Part shown: one piece after another, positions 9,239 to 17,237 of the stretch
Numbering within the stretch: the stretch's first letter is position 1
How the letters are laid out: each line of letters begins with the position of its first letter
NCBI GenBank assembly: GCA_964423575.1
Contig: CAYRFF010000005.1
Location: 32,114 to 96,113, forward strand
From: CAYRFF01 sp964423575
GTDB lineage: Bacteria > Bacteroidota > Bacteroidia > Chitinophagales > Saprospiraceae
DNA: 64,000 nucleotides
Direction of reading: 5' to 3'
Translations under genes and position numbers: made by a program
The notes under the pieces: model-generated
What the model saw: only the letters and a program-made list of their open reading frames with translations
Told to the model about the DNA's origin: nothing
Databases searched by the model: none

Positions 9239-9601
9239 ATGAAATCTTCCGTTTAAAGCCGGAAAATATTAAGACGAAATTTTATAGTTAATATAACTAT
9301 CTAAAATAGTGGGCACTCGGGATAATCCTGAGATGATACCGTGAGATTGTAGAGAGAGTTCAAAACTTTCTCTAGCAGCGGTAAAGAAGGAAAGCACAAG
9401 TCTATCCTCCATGCAACCCACGAGACAGTAGTAATCGTTAATGAAGGCATAGCTGTCCTTCACATCGATGGTAAGGAGGTCATTTTAAATGCAGGTAATG
9501 CTACAATAATTCATTCTAGTATTCCACATTCACTTGACATCCTCAAGGACTTCAAAGCAACAAAATTAATAGCCGTGAAGTCATCAATAAAATTTAACTA
9601 A
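9239..9601 (+). pseudogene. Decayed cupin-domain gene upstream of RIC gene 2
   Basis: An ATG at 9239 begins MKSSV and is stopped by TAA after five codons; shifting frame gives KPENIKTKF. From 9359 an 80-codon open frame without a start codon reads a cupin core: HATHETVVIVNEG, then HIDGKEVILNAG, then the HSSIPHSLDI second cupin motif. A TAG at 9350 closes it off upstream. Small cupins of this type are common beside stress genes. Several lesions (stop, frame changes) argue for a pseudogene rather than one sequencing error. The remnant ends 22 bases before the RIC gene 2 start. Confidence 0.7.
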
Positions 9602-9623
9602 ATTATTTAAATCCAATTTACTT

Positions 9624-10328
9624 ATGAAGTATGATCCAACGCAAATTATCGGTGAAGTTGTAGCGGAAGACTACAGAGCGGCAAAGGTGTTCAGGAAATA
9701 TAACATCGATTTTTGTTGTACCGGTAATCGCAGAATTGAAGAAGCAACTGCGGAGCTTGACCTGGATGTAGATGTTGTCATTGAAGAACTAGACGCAATT
9801 CATTCACAGAATGACAGCAAAGATATCGACTACAGAACCTGGCCACTTGATCTCCTGGCAGACTATATTGAAAAGACGCATCATAGAAACACAGAAAAAG
9901 CAATTCCTATTCTACAGGGTTATCTTGCTAAAATCAACCGTGTTCACGGAAGCCGTCACCCTGAGTTAAATGAAGTCCTAGAGATATTCAATGAATCAGC
10001 AGGTGAACTTTCAGCGCACATGAAAAAAGAAGAGCTCACGCTATTCCCGCTCATTAGAAAAATTGCCACAGGAAAGTCTATAGACGGTAGAACCGTCAGC
10101 GCTCCCATCAAAGCTATGATGGATGAGCATGAAAACGAAGGAGAGAATTTCAGACGTATTGCTGAGTTAACTAACGATTATACGCCTCCAATTGATGCGT
10201 GTAATACATATAGAGTAGCATTCGGTCTGTTGAAGGAATTTGAAGAAGATCTACATAAGCATATACATCTGGAAAATAACATCCTTTTCCCTGAGTCAAT
10301 TAAACTAGAGGAAGGACAACCGGCATAA
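9624..10328 (+). CDS. ric: Iron-sulfur cluster repair di-iron protein (RIC/ScdA/YtfE type), copy 2
   Basis: A 234-aa paralogue of the protein at 8027. It has the ScdA_N cysteine pair (YNIDFCCTG near residue 31) and the hemerythrin-like ligands HHRN, HGSRHPEL, SAHMKKEELTLFP, DEHENEGE and HIHLENNILFP. Both copies keep all recognisable metal ligands, so both are probably active. The stop codon overlaps the ATG of the DUF488 gene (TAATG), which suggests translational coupling. It presumably shares the GACA-N4-TGTC promoter at 9146. Confidence 0.93.
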   Translation: MKYDPTQIIGEVVAEDYRAAKVFRKYNIDFCCTGNRRIEEATAELDLDVDVVIEELDAIHSQNDSKDIDYRTWPLDLLADYIEKTHHRNTEKAIPILQGYLAKINRVHGSRHPELNEVLEIFNESAGELSAHMKKEELTLFPLIRKIATGKSIDGRTVSAPIKAMMDEHENEGENFRRIAELTNDYTPPIDACNTYRVAFGLLKEFEEDLHKHIHLENNILFPESIKLEEGQPA

Positions 10329-10681
10329 TGGCTGAAATCAGCATAAAACGCATATACGAGAAACCCGATGAAGACGATGGTTATAGGGTTCTAATCGACC
10401 GGATATGGCCGCGCGGAATTTCTAAGGAAAATGCTAAGCTGGATGAATGGAAAAAAGATATTGCTCCCAGTAATGAATTGAGGAAGTGGTTTAATCATGA
10501 ACCGGAACTCTACCCTGAGTTTAATAAACGATACAGGGAAGAACTCAGCTCACAAGGGGAAGCAATATCAGAATTGTTAAAAATCGCCAGATTACAAAAA
10601 CTAACACTGCTCTATGGTGCAAAGGATGAAAGCCATAATCAGGCAGTCGTACTTAAAGAAGTTCTGGAAGAGCGTTATTAG
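10328..10681 (+). CDS. DUF488 family protein
   Basis: A 117-aa protein with the DUF488 (PF04343) signature: RIYEKPDEDDGYRVLIDRIWPRGI near the N-terminus, DEWKKDIAPSNELRKWF, and LTLLYGAKDESHNQA in the C-terminal half. The family is widespread and has no settled biochemical role; it often sits near stress or metal-related genes. Here its start overlaps the RIC stop by one base, so it is made with RIC copy 2 and probably serves the same stress response. A terminator follows 120 bases later. Confidence 0.85.
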   Translation: MAEISIKRIYEKPDEDDGYRVLIDRIWPRGISKENAKLDEWKKDIAPSNELRKWFNHEPELYPEFNKRYREELSSQGEAISELLKIARLQKLTLLYGAKDESHNQAVVLKEVLEERY

Positions 10682-10803
10682 AAGAGGATACTGGCGATAG
10701 ATTGCGACATTTCCCACCTGGTCCCGGGAAAAGGAATGCAATAAAGATTAAGCAAGTTTGGACTACGAGTCATTCCTTCGGGAAGGGCTCATTGAACGTG
10801 GAT

Positions 10804-10836
10804 AGGGAGTTCGCTAGCAATAGTGACTCCCTTTTT
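10804..10836 (+). terminator. Rho-independent terminator after DUF488 gene
   Basis: AGGGAGT pairs with ACTCCCT, and the stem is extended inside by CGCTA-GCAA-TAGTG with one bulged T. A CTTTTT tract follows. It ends the RIC2-DUF488 unit. Confidence 0.8.
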
Positions 10837-11058
10837 CCTTTTCTAGTCCAGACTTAATCTGTTTTACTCCCGTTTTTCCACATAGAATTCTAAACATAAA
10901 GACTCTCGTTTCTCTTTTAATAATGGACTCCGTCCTTATATATTTTGTAGAGGAACTGATAGATTCCGATTCGATAATCGAAACAAAATGAGACGCCCCT
11001 ATCACAGATTAAAAAGGAAGAAGTACCATTTCATTTTTTAATCATTAAATCCAATATT
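10837..11058. other. Intergenic region before the AhpD-like gene
   Basis: No gene is seen here; presumably it carries the promoter for the AhpD-like/OsmC unit. GGACTCCGTCC near 10924 is an imperfect relative of the RIC dyad but with a 3-base spacer, so I do not count it as the same site. Confidence 0.35.
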
Positions 11059-11415
11059 ATGAGCAATTCAGATTCTCAGGGTATTTTCCCCAAAGCAACC
11101 AGAGAAATGTCCAGAAAGCGCATGGAACTAGCTCCGGACGCAGGACAAGCATTTGCAGAGTTTAGTAAGGCAGTTTTCAAGGACGGAGCACTCGATGCCA
11201 AGACCAAGCAGTTAATCGCTGTTGCAGTCGCACACGTCACTCAATGCCCGTACTGTATCAGAGGTCATACTAAAGCAGCTAAAATGAAGGGTGCAAGTAA
11301 TGAAGAATTAATGGAAGCTATATGGGTTGCAGCAGAAATGCGTGCAGGTGGGTCTTATGCCCATGCAGCACTCGCCATCGATCAGATGGAAAAGTGGGAC
11401 GAAAGAAATAAATAA
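11059..11415 (+). CDS. Carboxymuconolactone decarboxylase family protein, AhpD-like
   Basis: A 118-aa protein of the CMD/AhpD-like fold. The redox motif CPYCIRGHTKAA near residue 73 has the CxxC plus downstream histidine typical of alkylhydroperoxidase AhpD-like proteins, and the following GASNEELMEAIWVAAEMRAG helix is the family core. Such proteins reduce peroxides or act as redox partners. OsmC starts 23 bases after its stop, so the two form a small peroxide-defence operon. Confidence 0.9.
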   Translation: MSNSDSQGIFPKATREMSRKRMELAPDAGQAFAEFSKAVFKDGALDAKTKQLIAVAVAHVTQCPYCIRGHTKAAKMKGASNEELMEAIWVAAEMRAGGSYAHAALAIDQMEKWDERNK

Positions 11416-11438
11416 TTAACAATTAAAATAACATTATC

Positions 11439-11864
11439 ATGCAGACAAGAAGAGCAACAGCTCAATGGGAAGGCAGCCTTAAAGAAGGAGCCGGTAATAT
11501 GAAGCTGGGAAGCGGTGCATTTGAAGGTGCATTTTCCTTTAGTACTCGTTTTGAAAAAGAACCTGGAACCAATCCCGAGGAGTTAATCGGCGCTGCGCTT
11601 GCAGGTTGTTTCTCAATGGCTTTATCAGCTGGCCTAGGCAATGTCGGATTTACGCCTGAAAAGATTAAAACCGATGCAGAGGTGGATTTCGGTGTAATAG
11701 ATGGACAAGCAACCATTTCAGTAATCAGGTTAAGCACTGAAGCTGTAATTCCAGGTATAGAAAATGATCAATTTCAGGAGTTGGCTGAAGAAACCAAATC
11801 CGCCTGTCCCGTGTCACGTGCATTGGCAGGTGTTAAAATCGAATTGACTGCCAGCCTACTTTAA
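11439..11864 (+). CDS. osmC: OsmC family peroxiredoxin
   Basis: A 141-aa OsmC/Ohr-fold thiol peroxidase. The peroxidatic cysteine lies in ELIGAALAGCFSMALSAGL near residue 56 and the second cysteine in KSACPVSRALAGV near residue 122. The EGSLKEGAGNMKLGSGAFEG N-terminal strand region is typical of OsmC sensu stricto, which reduces organic hydroperoxides with dihydrolipoyl proteins or thiols. It follows an AhpD-like gene that could supply electrons, a known kind of pairing. Confidence 0.92.
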   Translation: MQTRRATAQWEGSLKEGAGNMKLGSGAFEGAFSFSTRFEKEPGTNPEELIGAALAGCFSMALSAGLGNVGFTPEKIKTDAEVDFGVIDGQATISVIRLSTEAVIPGIENDQFQELAEETKSACPVSRALAGVKIELTASLL

Positions 11865-11946
11865 CTGAGCAGGAAGGTAGTCGGATACTTAACAGGTATT
11901 AATTTTCTGTGCCTTAGAGGAATACAGGTGCAAATAAACGTAGGAT

Positions 11947-12654
11947 ATGGATATAAAGGGAAAAACTGCTATAGTTACAGGGGCTAGCTCCGGGCTAGGA
12001 GCTGCAACTGCAAGAACTCTGGCTAAGAAAGGTGTGCTGGTATACGGATTGGCACGTAATGAAGCAAAACTCGGGGTTATAAAGGATGAATTAGGTGAAA
12101 ATTTCATTCCGGTTCAAATGGACTTAAGTAATATCGAAGAAATCGGGAAATGGGTTAAAAAGACATTTGACGAAAGTCACTTTCCCCATATACTCATCAA
12201 TAATGCCGGTGTTAGCAAGTTTGATGCAGTAGATAAACTTGCAAGGCAGGATTGGGATAACATGATAAATGTTAACCTTTCTGCAGTGCATTCTTTAACT
12301 GCAGCAGTTGTTCCCTTTATGAAAAATGATGAGAGCAGTTCTCACATTATTAATATCGGTTCCATCCTGGGAAAGGTAAGCGGCTCTCTTAAGTCCGCGT
12401 ACAGTGCTACAAAATTTGCAATACAGGGTTACAGCGAAGCCTTGTTTAAGGAGCTCCGTGGCTATAATATCAAGGTTACCTGCTTTAATCCGGGATCGAT
12501 AAATACGGGTTTCTTTGAAAGCTCGGGGATTGAAGCAAATGAACAAATGCTTCAGACTGAAGAACTTGCTGATATTCTCATTTTCCTTCTTGAAACTCCT
12601 GAGAATGTACTAATCGACGAATTAACAGTAAGACCACTCAGACCGGCGAGGTAA
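11947..12654 (+). CDS. Short-chain dehydrogenase/reductase
   Basis: A 235-aa classical SDR. TGASSGLG near residue 12 is the nucleotide-binding glycine motif, NNAGVS near residue 87 is the structural motif, and YSATKFAIQG near residue 157 supplies the catalytic Tyr and Lys, with Ser in INIGS just before. Substrate is unknown. It is 82 bases after osmC on the same strand and may be part of that stress unit. Confidence 0.88.
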   Translation: MDIKGKTAIVTGASSGLGAATARTLAKKGVLVYGLARNEAKLGVIKDELGENFIPVQMDLSNIEEIGKWVKKTFDESHFPHILINNAGVSKFDAVDKLARQDWDNMINVNLSAVHSLTAAVVPFMKNDESSSHIINIGSILGKVSGSLKSAYSATKFAIQGYSEALFKELRGYNIKVTCFNPGSINTGFFESSGIEANEQMLQTEELADILIFLLETPENVLIDELTVRPLRPAR

Positions 12655-12820
12655 ATAGAATCAGACTAATAATACGGAATGTATAGTCCTTAATAACTAT
12701 ATTTGCCGCATAATTTAAACAAAGGGCTAGCGTTTATCATTAGTCAGGTGTATTGTTATTTTGTCAAGTTTAGCAAACCGGGCAAAATATTTCATAAATA
12801 AAGGAGAGAAAAAACGATAT

Positions 12821-13252
12821 ATGTTTAGTAAAGCATGTGAATATGGTATAAAGGCGATGATAAGTATCGCTGGACACAAAGAAAGAGATGCTCGTGTAAG
12901 ATTAAAGGATATTGCTAAAGAAATTGACTCTCCAGAGGCTTTTACCGCCAAGATTCTTCAGACTCTTACAAAGGATGGCTTATTGAAGTCAACCAAAGGA
13001 CCTGCAGGGGGATTCTCACTTGCTATGCCGGCACAGGATATAAAAGTATCGATGATTATTCTGGCATTGGATGGGGATAGCATATTCACGAGTTGCGTTC
13101 TTGGATTGTCTGAGTGCAATCCTGACAAGCCCTGCCCTATTCACCATAAAGTAGTCGGAGTAAGGCAGCAATTGAAAGAAGTTTTCCATGAAACTTCCCT
13201 TTCTGAACTGAGTATGGAGTTTCTTAAAGGTGATGCATTTCTAGCTTCATAA
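12821..13252 (+). CDS. Rrf2 family transcriptional regulator with cysteine cluster
   Basis: A 143-aa Rrf2 winged-helix regulator. I chose ATG 12821 (MFSKACEYGIKAM) because family members start there; a longer frame from 12761 adds 20 unlikely residues. An AAGGAG lies at 12801. The wing region has PAGGFSLA and the C-terminal half has three cysteines, SCVLGLSECNPDKPCPIHH, spaced C-x7-C-x5-C like the 2Fe-2S ligands of IscR/NsrR/RsrR-type proteins. Its place beside two RIC genes suggests sensing of NO or Fe-S status (inference). It converges with the sigma factor gene. Confidence 0.9.
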   Translation: MFSKACEYGIKAMISIAGHKERDARVRLKDIAKEIDSPEAFTAKILQTLTKDGLLKSTKGPAGGFSLAMPAQDIKVSMIILALDGDSIFTSCVLGLSECNPDKPCPIHHKVVGVRQQLKEVFHETSLSELSMEFLKGDAFLAS

Positions 13253-13279
13253 TAGAAGCACACATAATCTTACAATTGA

Positions 13280-13972
13280 TTAAATCAACATACCATTGAG
13301 GTCGGCAAGTACTCTTTCTACCAGTCCATCGCAATGAATCAGGTTAAATTCAAATAGCTCTTCAGTAGAATAGGTATGTTCAATTTCTTCTCTCAACTTT
13401 TCCTTGGCTCTATTTAGTCTGGCTTTCACATTGGTTTCAGAGATGTGCAGCATCTGAGCAGTTTCGGCTGTAGAAAGGCCGGTGAGTTCCCGCAAGATAA
13501 AGACTTGTCTGTACTTCTCTCCTATGCTCATTATAGCATCTTCAATAACGGTTTTTAATTCGTCGTTCTGGAGTTCTTTAAAACCATTGATACTTTTCTT
13601 TTGGAAAAGAGTTTTGGCATTTTCTTCTATATGGTCGGAATCGGATTTTTCACGCAGGTAACTTTTCTTGTGTTTTTTATGATAACACTCGTGAATCATA
13701 ATCTGTACAAGCCAGGTCTTTAGTGAGGATCGCCCTTGAAAATCACCTAAGTGCGTATATGCCTTCACATAGGTTTCCTGCATTAGGTCTTCAATATCAG
13801 CGTGTCCAAATCCATAGGATTTACCTACTTTATACAAGTAGCCATTATATTTACGCATCAGTAATTCATACTGCTCAATCTTTCCGCTCAATACCTGATT
13901 GACGACCTGTTCATCATATCCTTCTTTAAGCGGTCCTAGCTCTTCCATTTTGCAACTTCTGTTATGATTCAA
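13280..13972 (-). CDS. RNA polymerase sigma factor, ECF subfamily (sigma-70 family)
   Basis: A 230-aa ECF sigma factor. Region 2 includes YNGYLYKVGKSYGFGHADIEDLMQETYVKAY (described here in parts: YNGYLYKVG and DIEDLMQETYVKAY) near residues 42-72, then RSSLKTWLVQIMIHECYHKK. Region 4 is GEKYRQVFILRELTGLSTAE followed by a helix-turn-helix TAQMLHISETNVKARLNRAKEKL. The C-terminus carries about 35 extra residues. No anti-sigma gene is adjacent. It lies downstream of the cupredoxin gene, from which it is separated by a strong hairpin. Confidence 0.88.
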   Translation of the reverse strand: MNHNRSCKMEELGPLKEGYDEQVVNQVLSGKIEQYELLMRKYNGYLYKVGKSYGFGHADIEDLMQETYVKAYTHLGDFQGRSSLKTWLVQIMIHECYHKKHKKSYLREKSDSDHIEENAKTLFQKKSINGFKELQNDELKTVIEDAIMSIGEKYRQVFILRELTGLSTAETAQMLHISETNVKARLNRAKEKLREEIEHTYSTEELFEFNLIHCDGLVERVLADLNGMLI

Positions 13973-14012
13973 AGTAATTAACAGAAGCTATCAGGCTAAA
14001 GTTTTAAAAGTC

Positions 14013-14042
14013 GCTGCTCTTGCTGATTCCAGCAAGAGCAGC
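14013..14042 (-). terminator. Hairpin terminator after the cupredoxin gene
   Basis: A perfect 13-bp stem (GCTGCTCTTGCTG with CAGCAAGAGCAGC) around a 4-base loop, read on the minus strand into GACTTTTAAAAC. It separates the cupredoxin/DUF4142 unit from the sigma-factor gene. Confidence 0.75.
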
Positions 14043-14067
14043 ATACTGACCAAAATGAAAAAAGTAT

Positions 14068-14508
14068 CTATTCCTCGACTATTATTTCACCCTTCATGGT
14101 AGGATGAATGCTGCAGTAATATTCATTACTTTCGTCAAATGTTCTTTCCCATTTTTGACCCGGAAAGAAATTTTCTGACCTCCATTCTTCATCAGGGAAA
14201 TCTGTAATATTATGTTCTACGATTCCTTTATTCTCCCAGACTACTACTTCACCTTTTTTAATCTTAAGACTGGCAGGTTTAAATACCATGTCCTCAATTA
14301 TTACAAGGTGAATTCCCGGAGCAATCAGCGTAGAAGTTTCTTCCCTCCCATTTTCTCCTTGGGATTGAGATTCATCGGACTTATTTATAGTTGCTTCATT
14401 AACTGTTTTATCATTCTCTTGCACTTTGTCATTGCATGCTGACATAAAGCCTGCAGTTGTCACAACAAAGAATAATAGAACCAGTAAGCTTAATTTAGAT
14501 TTCATCAT
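14068..14508 (-). CDS. Cupredoxin (plastocyanin/azurin-like) lipoprotein
   Basis: A 146-aa exported blue-copper protein. The N-terminus is a lipoprotein signal ending TTAGFMSACN with the lipobox cysteine near residue 25. The type-1 copper ligands are visible: His in VEHNITDF near residue 114, then Cys, His and Met in YYCSIHPTMKG near residue 132. The preceding ENKGI and KIKKGEVVVW strands match small plastocyanin-like domains. It probably carries single electrons in the periplasm. It lies 9 bases after the DUF4142 gene stop and shares its transcript. Confidence 0.9.
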   Translation of the reverse strand: MMKSKLSLLVLLFFVVTTAGFMSACNDKVQENDKTVNEATINKSDESQSQGENGREETSTLIAPGIHLVIIEDMVFKPASLKIKKGEVVVWENKGIVEHNITDFPDEEWRSENFFPGQKWERTFDESNEYYCSIHPTMKGEIIVEE

Positions 14509-14517
14509 TATTTATTT

Positions 14518-15516
14518 TTAACTCCTTGCTTTCTGTGCCTGCTTTGCCATCTTGAGATGTTCATTCAATAATGGGCTCACTTTAATCAATGTTTCTTTCA
14601 GTTCAGAATTATCTGTGTATGGGATAAGTATCGATTTTACTGCTCCTATAACAGCGTCGTGAAATGCAACTTCATTATCGATATAGGCCTTATTGAATTC
14701 TTCTCCTGTCAAGCTGTTTAGTTTATCTGTAGTTTCCTTTTCTCCGGCAAGCAGTGATTGCGTAATCGGGTTGTCATCGTCCGGCGTAACTCCCAGTCTT
14801 CCGGCAAGTTCAACTGCCTGTTCTATGATATTCTCGTGATCTCTGATCATACTATTGGCAAAATGTGTCACATCTTTATCACTTGATTTAGAAAGCGCAA
14901 TTTTGCCATAACGCACGTCAATCTGGTTTGCAACTACAGCGATAGATGCAATCTGTGCATCATCAAGTTCCGGGATTCCCTGGATTGCAGCATTTGATTC
15001 TTTAGCCATGTCCAGGTGCCCATTTAATAAAGGACCGACTTTTATCAGTAGATTTTTTAATTCCTCATTCTGGGTAGACGGAATAAGAGTTTCATTAACC
15101 GCCTTGATAACGGCATCGTGATAATCCTCTTCATTCTGGATATAAGCTTTATCAAACGCAAGCCCATCGAGGTTGCTAAGTTTAGTCATCATTTCCTTTT
15201 CTCCGCTCAGGAGTGACTGTGTAACCGGGTTATCTTGTGGAGTAACACCTAGTTTTTGTGCGAGTTCAGCGGCCTGAGCTATAATGCTATTATGGTCTTT
15301 AATCATAGCTTCCGCAAAATGCCTGACATCGGGATTTTGCGATTTTTCCAGTGCGAGTTCTCCGTAGCGCACATCGATTTGATTTGCAGTAACGGCGATA
15401 GATGCAATTTCTGCATCATTTAATTGGTCTGAATCATTTTCTGAACACGCAGTCATCAATGATACCATTGCAAATACTACCAATCCAAGTAGGAATTTAT
15501 TTAATGTTTTCATCAT
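14518..15516 (-). CDS. Lipoprotein with two tandem DUF4142 domains
   Basis: A 332-aa exported protein; I start at ATG 15516/15513 because MKTLNKFLLGLVVFAMVSL then leads to the lipobox MTACS. A longer frame (to 15564) adds a charged N-terminus that would spoil the signal. Two DUF4142 helical domains follow, each with QIDVRYG(E/K)(L/I)AL, MIRDH/MIKDH, LGVTP and LLNGHL/LLNEHL, about half identical to each other. DUF4142 (PF13628) is a ferritin-like fold of unknown role. Tandem copies in one chain suggest internal duplication. It is upstream of and nearly touching the cupredoxin gene. Confidence 0.85.
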   Translation of the reverse strand: MMKTLNKFLLGLVVFAMVSLMTACSENDSDQLNDAEIASIAVTANQIDVRYGELALEKSQNPDVRHFAEAMIKDHNSIIAQAAELAQKLGVTPQDNPVTQSLLSGEKEMMTKLSNLDGLAFDKAYIQNEEDYHDAVIKAVNETLIPSTQNEELKNLLIKVGPLLNGHLDMAKESNAAIQGIPELDDAQIASIAVVANQIDVRYGKIALSKSSDKDVTHFANSMIRDHENIIEQAVELAGRLGVTPDDDNPITQSLLAGEKETTDKLNSLTGEEFNKAYIDNEVAFHDAVIGAVKSILIPYTDNSELKETLIKVSPLLNEHLKMAKQAQKARS

Positions 15517-15708
15517 TAGTATTTTTATTATTAAAAGTTTAAAGCTTTTCTCAAGCCCTTTCAATTGTAATAGAGTCGGCCTATTTAGATTAGGTTACAA
15601 GAATTTTAAATTATTTTTCGTATTGGATTGACTTATCTTTATTATTGTATGTTGTTATTAAAATAATTGTCTTAATTGTAAGAGAATTTATAGTTTACAG
15701 AGAAATTT

Positions 15709-15716
15709 TATTTTTG
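15709..15716 (+). promoter_or_regulatory. Possible -7 box of mgtE
   Basis: TATTTTTG matches the Bacteroidota -7 consensus TAnnTTTG and lies 46 bases before the mgtE ATG. It overlaps a TTTGCGNAAGC copy (15713-15723). No clear TTTG -33 box is seen, so this is tentative. Confidence 0.4.
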
Positions 15717-15761
15717 CGAAAGCGAAAGACAATTTATTTATCACGGTCAGAGGAGTGAATC

Positions 15762-17147
15762 ATGGAGAATTTAGCATTACTGGAACAGTTCAAGAGGGAG
15801 ATTGCAATTGAGAATAATGATAAGTCTTTACATGACCTTCTTGACGAACAACTCATCGTTGACGTTGCAGAACTGATTGAAGAATTTCCGGAGGAAGGGA
15901 TACGCATATTGTCACATCTCTCCCCTCACAGATCCGTTAGCGTTTTTAAAATTCTGGATTTTAATGTCCAGGAAGAATTGATAGAGGAGTTGCCGGAAAG
16001 CAGGTTGCGGGAAATCATCAACGATATGCCTCCGGATGACCGTACTTCCCTACTTGAGGAGTTACCGGAACGTGTTGCAAAAGAACTCTTAAAGCTTCTG
16101 CGTAAAGATGAGCTCGAAATCACCTTAAAACTTCTGGGTTATCCTGAAGATAGTGTTGGTCGTCGAATGACACCGGATTATCTCGATGTGAAGGAAGAAT
16201 GGACTGTCCGTCAAGCACTTGACCATATCAGAAAAAATGGTCGTGATAGTGAAACAATCGACATGATTTATGTTATCGACAAAAACGGAAGGCTCGTCGA
16301 TGACTTGAGAATCAGGGAGTTTCTTCTAGTTGATCCGGACAAAAAAATCAGCGAGTTGATTGACGGTCGATATACGTCGCTCCGAGTTACTGATAGCCAG
16401 GAAGAAGCTATCGTAATATTTCAGAAGGAAAATAGAGTAGCACTACCGGTGATAAATAGTAATATGACTTTACTGGGAATTGTGACTATTGACGATATTC
16501 TGCAAGTGGCGAGTGATGAGTACACGGAAGACCTGCATTTAATGGGGGGTACCGCAACTATTGAAGAGCCGTATCTGGACATCAATATCTTCAAGTTATT
16601 CCGTAAACGCGGTGGGGTTCTTGTCATTCTGTTTCTGGGTGAGATGCTCACTGCTACAGCTATGCAACACTATAACGACACAGGAATATTTGAGAATTTT
16701 CCATTACTGATACTCTTTATTCCTCTGATTATTGCAAGTGGTGGTAATAGTGGATCACAGGCAACGACCCTCATTGTCAGGGCGATAGCACTCGGAGAGG
16801 TCACCTTTGAGAGTTGGTGGAAAATTGCCAGACGTGAATTCTTTTCAGGTTTAATGCTGGGCACCTTGCTGGGGACAGTCGGTTTCATAAGAATTTACGT
16901 ATGGCAGATGAGTGGGATGTATGATTATGGCGAGCATTATTTATTGCTTTCTTTCACTATATTCTTTGCTTTAATCGGGGTCGTTCTCTGGGGAAGCTTA
17001 TCCGGTGGAATGTTGCCCCTTATACTGAAAAGATTGGGGCTGGATCCGGCTACATCTTCAGCGCCCTTTGTTGCTACATTAGTTGACGTTACGGGAATCA
17101 TTATTTACATTTCAATCTCAATGTTTATCTTGAGAAATGTTTTATAA
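15762..17147 (+). CDS. mgtE: Magnesium transporter MgtE
   Basis: A 461-aa Mg2+ channel of the inner membrane. An N-terminal superhelical MgtE_N domain (residues about 30-130, with repeats such as LIEELPESRLREIINDMPPDD) is followed by two CBS domains (about 140-260) that sense cytosolic Mg2+. The C-terminal five-helix pore has the signature PLIIASGGNSGSQATTL near residue 328 and DPATSSAPFVATLVDVTGI near residue 430, including the conserved pore aspartate. Length and domain order are those of full-length MgtE. Confidence 0.95.
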   Translation: MENLALLEQFKREIAIENNDKSLHDLLDEQLIVDVAELIEEFPEEGIRILSHLSPHRSVSVFKILDFNVQEELIEELPESRLREIINDMPPDDRTSLLEELPERVAKELLKLLRKDELEITLKLLGYPEDSVGRRMTPDYLDVKEEWTVRQALDHIRKNGRDSETIDMIYVIDKNGRLVDDLRIREFLLVDPDKKISELIDGRYTSLRVTDSQEEAIVIFQKENRVALPVINSNMTLLGIVTIDDILQVASDEYTEDLHLMGGTATIEEPYLDINIFKLFRKRGGVLVILFLGEMLTATAMQHYNDTGIFENFPLLILFIPLIIASGGNSGSQATTLIVRAIALGEVTFESWWKIARREFFSGLMLGTLLGTVGFIRIYVWQMSGMYDYGEHYLLLSFTIFFALIGVVLWGSLSGGMLPLILKRLGLDPATSSAPFVATLVDVTGIIIYISISMFILRNVL

Positions 17148-17237
17148 AAACAGACTACAATTGTCTTGAAAGACTTATATACCATTAGTTCTATTAATTA
17201 AAAGGAAGCTATCGCATCCTTATAAAAGAAGCCTATT

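Noticed and set aside
10923..10934. GGACTCCGTCC as a third RIC-type dyad
   Set aside because: Its spacer is three bases instead of four and no -7 box lies at the same distance.
12655..12820. An NsrR/IscR operator in front of the Rrf2 gene
   Set aside because: No clear dyad of either known type was found before 12821.
15709..15723. TTTGCGNAAGC as a mere -7 promoter box
   Set aside because: At 15709 a TAnnTTTG overlaps the word, but at the other copies the required TA is absent and many copies lie in genes or after stops, so promoter function cannot explain it.
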